Positions 13,486-18,996 of a DNA stretch of 18,996 bases are shown piece after piece. Origin of the DNA: DASUUI01 sp964577965 (GTDB lineage Bacteria; Gemmatimonadota; Gemmatimonadetes; Gemmatimonadales; Gemmatimonadaceae); NCBI GenBank assembly GCA_964577965.1, contig CAZOAT010000045.1:1-18996 (forward strand), given 5' to 3'. The stretch's first letter is position 1, and every line of letters begins with the position of its first letter. Made by a program: the position numbers and the translations under genes. The notes under the pieces were generated by a model. The model searched no databases, had not been told where the DNA came from, and was given only the letters and a program-made list of their open reading frames with translations.

Positions 13486-16218
13486 ATGCCCCTCCGATTT
13501 CCACTCCTGATCGCCGTCACGCTGACGCTCGCCGCGATCGCCCCTGCTGCGGACGCCCAGGCCATCACCTCTCCACGGGAGGCGTTTGGGCACGATCTCG
13601 GGGCGGATTACTCGCTGCCGAATTACAGGCAGCTGTCGGAGTACTGGACTACCCTCGCGCGCCAGTCCGACCGAATGCAGCTGGAGCAGATCGGTACCAC
13701 GTCCGAGGGCCGTCCGATGCTGATGGCGATTCTGACGGCTCCTGAGAATCACGCGCAACTCAGCCGGTACCAGGAGATCGCCCGGCGGCTCGCCCTGGCT
13801 CGGGGCTTGACCGACAGCGCGGCTCGGGCGCTCGCGGCAGAAGGCAAGGCGGTCGTCTGGATCGACGGTGGACTGCACGCCACGGAGGTTCTGGGCGCGC
13901 AGCAGCTGATGGAGATCGTGCACCAGATCGCTTCGGCCAGCGACCCTGAGACGATGCGCATCCTGCGCGACGTCATCGTGCTGGCTGTGCACGCGAACCC
14001 TGACGGGCACGATCTGGTAGCCGACTGGTACATGCGCCGCGCCAAACCGGAGGAGCGTTCCCTCTCGGGTCTGCCCCGGCTGTATCAGAAGTACGTTGGC
14101 CACGACAACAACCGCGACTCGTACATGGCGACGCAGGCGGAGACGCGGGCCATGGACAGCGTGATGTTCCGCGCCTGGTACCCGCAGATCATGTACAACC
14201 ACCACCAGACCTCGCCGCGCGGCACGATTATGTTCGCGCCGCCGTTCCGCGATCCGTTCAACTACAACTTCGATCCTCTCGTCATCACCATGCTCGATCA
14301 GGTCGGCGCGGCGATGCACAGCCGGATGATCGCGGAAGGGAAGCCCGGAACCGTGATGCGGGATGGAGCCAGTTTCTCCACGTGGTGGAACGGTGGGCTC
14401 CGGACGACGGCGTACTTCCACAACATGATCGGACTGCTCACCGAGACCTTCGGCAGTCCGACACCGCAGCAGATAACGCTCGTCCCCAGCCGCCTGCTGC
14501 CCAGCGGCAGTCTGCCGTATCCCATTCTCCCGCAGGAGTGGCGATTCAGGCAGGCGATGGACTATGAGCTGACAGCGAATCTTGCGGTCCTCGACTTCGC
14601 ATCGAAGCATCGTGAAGAGCTGCTGTACAACATCTATCGTATGGGGCGCAACTCCATCGAGCGGGGGAGCAGGAACAACTGGACGCTGAGCCCCAGTCGG
14701 GTCGAAGCCGTCGCCGCGCTGGCCGGTACAGACACCCTGCGGCAGACAGCGGATGAACGGGCGCGCTATCTCATGCCGTTGCGCGATCCCACGCTTCGGG
14801 ATGCGCGCGCGTATGTGATTCCCGCGGATCAGCGAGACCTTCCGACTGCGACCCTGTTCGTGAACACGCTGATCAAGACTGGCGTGGCAGTCCACCGCGC
14901 CAGCGCTCCCTTCAGCGTTGGTGCACGCGCCTACCCCGCAGGCTCGTTCGTGGTGCAGGCAGCGCAGGCGTTCAGGCCCCACGTTCGTGACATGTTCGAG
15001 CCACAGGACCATCCGAACGACCTGCAGTATCCCGGCGGTCCGCCGGTCGCACCTTACGACGTCGCCGGCTACACGCTCGCGTACCAGATGGGGATCGAAT
15101 TCGACCGCGTCCTGGATGCCCTGGACGGGCCTTTCGAGGAAATCAGCGGGTTCGCCCCGGTTACCGCCGGACGCGTGGTTGGTACGGGGGAGGCCGGGTA
15201 TCTGCTTGACCGTACGGGGAACAACGCCTTCACCGCGGTAAACCGGCTGCTGGCCGCGGGCCATGCGGTCACTCAGCTGCAGGCCCCGTTGAACGTGTCG
15301 GGGCGCAGCTTCGCCACCGGCACGTTCTTCATCGCCGCAAGTCCGCAGCTGCAGCCCGTGCTCGGCGATCTGACGCGCGAGTTAGGGGTTGATGTCCACG
15401 GTGTCCAGACCGCACCCACGATTGCAGCCATACCGGTGCCCGCCGCCCGGATCGGGCTCTGGGACGTCTACGGCGGCTCCATGACGTCAGGGTGGACGCG
15501 GTGGTTGTTCGAGCAGTTCGACTTTCCATTTCAGCTGGTGTTCGCCCCGGAGATCGACGCGGGTGACCTGCGCAGCCGCTTCGACGTGATTGTGCTGCCC
15601 TCCGATGCGGTCGTCGTCGAGCGGCAGAGCTCGCCACAGCGTGTCGCGGCTCAGGCTACCGCTCCGCCCGATGCACCAGCCGAATGGCGCGCGCGCTCCG
15701 GAACGTTGACGCGCGCCGCCAGCGTGCCGCAGCTGCGGCGTTTTCTGGAGGACGGTGGAACGATCCTCACGATCGGCAACGCGTCCTCGCTCGCCTATGA
15801 GGTGGGGGTGCCGGTGACGAGCGCCCTGGTTGATACGGCCGGTGCGGAGCTGCCGCGGGCCAGCTTCTACATCCCGGGTTCCGTGATGCGGATGCGATTG
15901 GACAATACACGCCCTATCGCTCACGGCCTGGGCGAGCACGTGGACGTCTTCTTTCATCGCAGCCCCGCGTTCCGTCCTGGCGGCGGCGCACAGGATGCAG
16001 GGATCAGGACGATCGGATGGTACGACTCGGCGGAGCCGTTGCGCAGCGGCTGGGCCTGGGGTCAGCATCACCTCGAAGGCGCATCCGGTGTAGTAGAAGT
16101 GCCGGTCGGGCGCGGGCGTCTCGTGATGTATGGACCCGAGGTTCTGTTCCGGGCGCAGCCACATGGGACGTTCAGACTCCTGTTCAATGGGATCTATTAC
16201 AGCGGGGCGGTACAATGA
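13486..16218 (+). CDS. Secreted M14-family zinc metallopeptidase, large form
   Basis: 910 aa with a signal peptide (1-25, ending PAADAQA). The M14 carboxypeptidase domain (~35-370) has zinc ligands HATE (H131, E134) and a His in MYNHHQ (H239 or H240), the NPDG motif, NNRD as the likely substrate-carboxylate motif, and the general-base Glu in LLTETFGSP (E320). The protein is about three times longer than classical carboxypeptidases. The middle (~380-640) is an uncharacterised beta-rich part; the last ~270 residues (from IGLWDVYGGSMTSGWTRW) resemble the GATase1-like fold found in other large M14 proteins, but without a nucleophile Cys; I see no Cys in the whole protein. It probably cleaves peptides or peptidoglycan stems outside the cytoplasm. 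GTG at 13483 is an equal start candidate. Its stop overlaps the lipoprotein start by ATGA. Confidence 0.9.
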   Translation: MPLRFPLLIAVTLTLAAIAPAADAQAITSPREAFGHDLGADYSLPNYRQLSEYWTTLARQSDRMQLEQIGTTSEGRPMLMAILTAPENHAQLSRYQEIARRLALARGLTDSAARALAAEGKAVVWIDGGLHATEVLGAQQLMEIVHQIASASDPETMRILRDVIVLAVHANPDGHDLVADWYMRRAKPEERSLSGLPRLYQKYVGHDNNRDSYMATQAETRAMDSVMFRAWYPQIMYNHHQTSPRGTIMFAPPFRDPFNYNFDPLVITMLDQVGAAMHSRMIAEGKPGTVMRDGASFSTWWNGGLRTTAYFHNMIGLLTETFGSPTPQQITLVPSRLLPSGSLPYPILPQEWRFRQAMDYELTANLAVLDFASKHREELLYNIYRMGRNSIERGSRNNWTLSPSRVEAVAALAGTDTLRQTADERARYLMPLRDPTLRDARAYVIPADQRDLPTATLFVNTLIKTGVAVHRASAPFSVGARAYPAGSFVVQAAQAFRPHVRDMFEPQDHPNDLQYPGGPPVAPYDVAGYTLAYQMGIEFDRVLDALDGPFEEISGFAPVTAGRVVGTGEAGYLLDRTGNNAFTAVNRLLAAGHAVTQLQAPLNVSGRSFATGTFFIAASPQLQPVLGDLTRELGVDVHGVQTAPTIAAIPVPAARIGLWDVYGGSMTSGWTRWLFEQFDFPFQLVFAPEIDAGDLRSRFDVIVLPSDAVVVERQSSPQRVAAQATAPPDAPAEWRARSGTLTRAASVPQLRRFLEDGGTILTIGNASSLAYEVGVPVTSALVDTAGAELPRASFYIPGSVMRMRLDNTRPIAHGLGEHVDVFFHRSPAFRPGGGAQDAGIRTIGWYDSAEPLRSGWAWGQHHLEGASGVVEVPVGRGRLVMYGPEVLFRAQPHGTFRLLFNGIYYSGAVQ

Positions 16219-17057
16219 AGATTCAGCAGAGAAGTCTGACCGCAGCAGCGTCGGGAATTGCGCTGCTGCTGGTTGCGGGTTCATGTCAGCTCTTTCAGCG
16301 CGTGCCGGCGGAGCCGGGTCGCACCGGCGAAACGACGACGCCCGCTCGCGCCACCAGCTCGATCACTTCCAGCGCTGATCTGTTCCGCGCGATCCGTTCG
16401 CGATACGGGGGAGGCTGGTACTCCACGCTCTCTTTCACCGGCGAGAACACCCGCTGGACAACGACGGGTCGTCAGACGAGTAACAGGTGGGCCGAGTACG
16501 TGAGCGTGCCGGGAAAACTGCGGATCGAGTTCCTTCCGTGGTCCGCTCAGAGCGGCGTGCTGTTCGAGGGCGGCCAGGTACACACGTTCGACAATGGCAG
16601 GCGCATCGACAGCCGGAACCAGGCTCATCCGCTCCTGATACTCACCGCCGATATCTATGCCCTGTCACCTGATGCGGGACTTGCTGCGCTGAGAAACCTG
16701 GGTGTGTCCGCGCAGCACTTTCGCGAGACGACGTGGCGCGGAAGGCGGGTGTACATCGTGGGCGGCGTTCGCGGCGACACAACGTCCACTCAGGCCTGGT
16801 TTGACGCCGAGCGGCTCATCCCCGTACGCTGGATACAAAAGGAGACGCGCGACGGGCGAGCTTCGGTGGGAGACACGCGGCTTGCGAACTACCGCCGTGT
16901 GAGCGGGTACCTAATTCCGCATGAGATCACCGGCTTCCGCGACGGCAAGCGGGTGCTCCGGGAGGTGTACAGGGATGTGCGGGTGAATCCCCCGCTGTCG
17001 CCCCAGCTGTTCGATCCCGCCCGGTGGAACGATGCTCCCAGGCCGTCCCGTCGCTAG
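16215..17057 (+). CDS. Predicted lipoprotein with LolA-like fold
   Basis: 280 aa. The ATG is within the ATGA shared with the M14 peptidase stop, so translation is very probably coupled; ggggcgg lies just upstream. The N-terminus is a lipoprotein-like signal (ALLLVAGSC, C24), although Ala at -3 is a less usual lipobox residue. After a Thr/Ser/Pro-rich linker, residues ~60-275 are strand-rich (WYSTLSFTGENTRW, GKLRIEFLPWSAQSGVLFEGG, VYIVGGVRGDTTSTQAWFD, YLIPHEITGFRDGKRVLREVYRDVRVN) and end FDPARW. This recalls the LolA/LolB/LppX half-barrel that carries lipids or lipoproteins; I infer an envelope lipid- or ligand-binding role, unproven. Coupling to the peptidase suggests that the two are needed in equal amounts. 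Confidence 0.75.
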   Translation: MKIQQRSLTAAASGIALLLVAGSCQLFQRVPAEPGRTGETTTPARATSSITSSADLFRAIRSRYGGGWYSTLSFTGENTRWTTTGRQTSNRWAEYVSVPGKLRIEFLPWSAQSGVLFEGGQVHTFDNGRRIDSRNQAHPLLILTADIYALSPDAGLAALRNLGVSAQHFRETTWRGRRVYIVGGVRGDTTSTQAWFDAERLIPVRWIQKETRDGRASVGDTRLANYRRVSGYLIPHEITGFRDGKRVLREVYRDVRVNPPLSPQLFDPARWNDAPRPSRR

Positions 17058-17098
17058 AAGGCGACGCCGGTGAATCAAACCATGGAGATCCGAAGCAG

Positions 17099-17716
17099 AT
17101 GAACCTTGCATTCCGAACCGCTTTGCTGGCAGTGGCCTCCGCGGCGCTGCTCGTTCCCGGACGCGCCGCCGCTCAGACTCCCGCCCAGGCGGCACCGGAT
17201 ACCGCGGCGTGGAATCTCGACCGCTCACACTCTGAGCTGACTTTCGCGGTCCGCCACCTCGTCAGTCGCGTGCGTGGGCAGTTCAACAGATGGAGCGGCA
17301 CGGTAAGGGGCGATCTCGACAACTGGGAGGGCGCCAGTGTGCAGGTGGACATCGATGGTTCAAGCATCGACACCAACAACGAGAACAGGGACTCAGACCT
17401 GCGGGGCCCTGAGTTCTTCGATGTTGCGAACCACCCCAACATCACTTTCCGCAGTAGTCGCATCGAGCGGAATGGCGACCGCGTCCGCATGACCGGCGAT
17501 CTCACCCTCCGCGGTATCACCCGCCCCGTCGTGCTCGAGGGCGCCTTTGTGGGCACCACGCGCGACCAGCGCGGCCGAACGCGCGCGGGGTTCGAGGTGA
17601 GCGGGACGATCAGCCGGAAGGATTACGGGATCACCTGGAACAGAGCGATCGAGGCTGGAGGGCTGGTGCTTGCTGACGAAGTTCGTATCGATGTGGCCGT
17701 TGCCGCGGTTCGTTAG
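17099..17716 (+). CDS. YceI-family periplasmic protein
   Basis: 205 aa. Signal peptide at 1-26 (ending PGRAAAQ). The YceI lipocalin-like barrel spans ~38-203: WNLDRSHSELTFAVRHL, RGQFNRWSGTV, NRDSDLRGPEFFDVANHPNITFRSS, LTLRGITRPVVLEGAF and a closing strand VLADEVRIDVAVAAV. Family members bind polyisoprenoids or other long amphiphiles in the periplasm. Length is normal. The ATG at 17099 follows ggag at 17084-17087 (somewhat distant, 11 nt) and gives a clean signal peptide; the longer frame from 17024 does not. It lies 41 bp after the lipoprotein gene, so it is probably in the same transcript, and it converges on the ABC gene. Confidence 0.93.
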   Translation: MNLAFRTALLAVASAALLVPGRAAAQTPAQAAPDTAAWNLDRSHSELTFAVRHLVSRVRGQFNRWSGTVRGDLDNWEGASVQVDIDGSSIDTNNENRDSDLRGPEFFDVANHPNITFRSSRIERNGDRVRMTGDLTLRGITRPVVLEGAFVGTTRDQRGRTRAGFEVSGTISRKDYGITWNRAIEAGGLVLADEVRIDVAVAAVR

Positions 17717-17766
17717 GCCGCCCATTCCGACAGCTGGGCGTATCGGCTCCGCCAACCCGCAGCGCT

Positions 17767-18996
17767 TCACCTGTAGCCAGCCGCCTGCAGCGTGAACAGC
17801 TCGTTGTAGAGTCCGCCGCGGGCGACAAGCTCCGGGTGGCTGCCCTGCTCCTCCACGTGACCCTCGAAGAGCACGATGATCCGGTCGGCCATTCTAACGG
17901 TCGAGAAGCGGTGCGAGATCAGCACTGCCATCCGTCCGCGCACGAGCTCCGTGAACCGCTTGAACACCTCATACTCGGCGCGCGCGTCGAGCGCGGCGGT
18001 GGGCTCGTCCAGAATGAGGACCTGCGCGTCGCGCATGTAGGCGCGGGCAAGCGCGATCTTCTGCCACTCTCCGCCGGAGAGGTCCACCCCTTCATCGAAC
18101 CGGCGGCCGAGCATCTGCCTGTAGCCGCGGCCCATCCGCGGCAGCAGCGATGCGGCGAGCGAGCGCTCCGCCGCGATGCGAATGTCTTCGGGCACGTCGC
18201 CCTCGGATGCGAGTGCCTCGCGCACGCGCTCGATCTCACCGACGCCGATGTTCTCGTCGAAGCGCATGTCGTAGCGCACGAAGTCCTGAAAAATCACTCC
18301 GATCGCGCGCCGCACTGAGGCGAGGTCGTACTCTCTCAGGTCGCGGCCGTCCAGCAGTATCCGTCCCTCGGTCGGGTCGTACAGTCGCGCCATGAGCTTG
18401 GTGAGCGTCGTCTTGCCGGCGCCGTTCTCTCCCACGAGCGCGATGCTCTCTCCGGGCCGCAGGTCCAGGTTGAGATCCCGAACCGCCCACCGATCGCTGC
18501 CCGGGTAGCGGAATCCCACCTTCTCGAAGACGAACCCCTCACGGAGCGGGCGGGGCACTCCCGGGGCGCCTGGCAACGACTTGATGGTCGGCTCCATCTC
18601 GAAAAAGACGAACAGGTCGCGGAGGAAAAGCGCCTGTTCGTACACACTGCTGGCGGCGAGGAGCATGGCCTGAATCACGTCGCGGGCACGGCCGAACGAC
18701 GCTGCGAGAAAGGTCAGATCCCCGATGGTTATCTGTCCCCGCACAGCCCTCATCAGGATGATCACGTAGGCGGCGTAGTAGCCGACCGTGCCCAGCATCG
18801 ACAGCGCAGCACTCACGATTCCACGCTTCACTGACAGTTTCCGGTTCTCGTCGTAGAACCGTTCCGCCAGATCGCTGTACCGGTCGACGAGCCACGGCGC
18901 GAGATCGAACATCTGGATCTCCTTCGCCGTCTTGTCGCTCGCCCCGACGAACCGCAGGTAATCGAGCTGCCTGCGCTCGGGTGTCCAGCGGAACAG
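17767..18996 (-). CDS. ABC exporter, permease end and ATPase domain (runs off right edge)
   Basis: 409 codons are visible; the frame is open to the right edge, so the N-terminal transmembrane part is missing. The visible piece starts in a cytoplasmic loop (KEIQMFDLAPWLVDRY), has transmembrane helices around GIVSAALSMLGTVGYYAAYVIILM, and then a nucleotide-binding domain: Walker A GENGAGKTT (~18406-18432), Q-loop VIFQDF, signature LSGGE (18067-18081), Walker B ILDEPTAALD (~18000) and the His switch ISHRFST (~17900). The signature has Glu in place of Gln at its fifth position. It fits a type IV (MsbA/LmrA-like) exporter half-transporter that works as a dimer; the substrate is unknown. The internal ATG at 18912 is not the true start. 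Confidence 0.92.
   Translation of the reverse strand: MFRWTPERRQLDYLRFVGASDKTAKEIQMFDLAPWLVDRYSDLAERFYDENRKLSVKRGIVSAALSMLGTVGYYAAYVIILMRAVRGQITIGDLTFLAASFGRARDVIQAMLLAASSVYEQALFLRDLFVFFEMEPTIKSLPGAPGVPRPLREGFVFEKVGFRYPGSDRWAVRDLNLDLRPGESIALVGENGAGKTTLTKLMARLYDPTEGRILLDGRDLREYDLASVRRAIGVIFQDFVRYDMRFDENIGVGEIERVREALASEGDVPEDIRIAAERSLAASLLPRMGRGYRQMLGRRFDEGVDLSGGEWQKIALARAYMRDAQVLILDEPTAALDARAEYEVFKRFTELVRGRMAVLISHRFSTVRMADRIIVLFEGHVEEQGSHPELVARGGLYNELFTLQAAGYR

Noticed and set aside
12529..15264. Minus-strand open frame of 911 codons across the EamA and M14 genes
   Set aside because: It is antisense to two genes with clear family motifs, crosses their boundary, and its translation is Arg/His/Gln-rich with no domain. 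High third-position GC makes such long shadow frames common.
17717..17766. Bidirectional terminator between YceI and ABC genes
   Set aside because: Only a 5-bp stem (gccca/tgggc) with a 10-nt loop and no T-run can be drawn, so I do not call it.

Overview
This window reads as ordinary chromosomal DNA of a GC-rich, Gram-negative-type bacterium. The secretome suggests Gemmatimonadota or a relative: a DUF5916/CBM9-like outer-membrane protein, a very large M14 metallopeptidase, a UPF0182 protein, a secreted TPR protein and a Hanks-type Ser/Thr kinase. That placement is inferred from family content, not from a marker gene. I see no rRNA, tRNA, CRISPR array, insertion sequence, integrase or phage gene, and no abrupt change in base composition.

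Layout, left to right. (1) 1-515, minus: N-terminal part of a Ser/Thr protein kinase that runs off the left edge. (2) 547-619: two hairpins behind the next minus-strand unit. (3) 620-5045, minus: a two-gene unit, a UPF0182 membrane protein followed 31 bp later by a secreted TPR protein. (4) 5178-10260, plus: a CopC-CopD copper protein, a short secreted protein built of eight DGSG repeats (predicted beta-solenoid), and a DUF5916 outer-membrane protein. (5) 10265-11041, minus: a membrane protein with a C-terminal LysM domain, ending 4 bp from the DUF5916 stop. (6) 11042-11532: the only long non-coding stretch, with a clean 16-bp palindrome. (7) 11533-12363, plus: a lytic transglycosylase closed by a strong intrinsic terminator (12403-12438). 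(8) 12496-17716, plus: an EamA-family permease, an M14 peptidase, a LolA-like lipoprotein overlapping the peptidase by ATGA, and a YceI-family protein. (9) 17767-18996, minus: the C-terminal part of an ABC exporter (permease end plus ATPase) that runs off the right edge.

Most products act at or beyond the inner membrane: copper handling, peptidoglycan binding and cleavage, outer-membrane and surface proteins, secreted proteolysis and lipid-binding periplasmic proteins. The tightest functional link is the coupled M14 peptidase and lipoprotein, followed by YceI. I find no convincing new defence, mobile or biosynthetic system. The points most worth checking are the DGSG repeat protein, the palindrome at 11319-11334, the LysM membrane protein of unknown role, and the coupled peptidase-lipoprotein pair.
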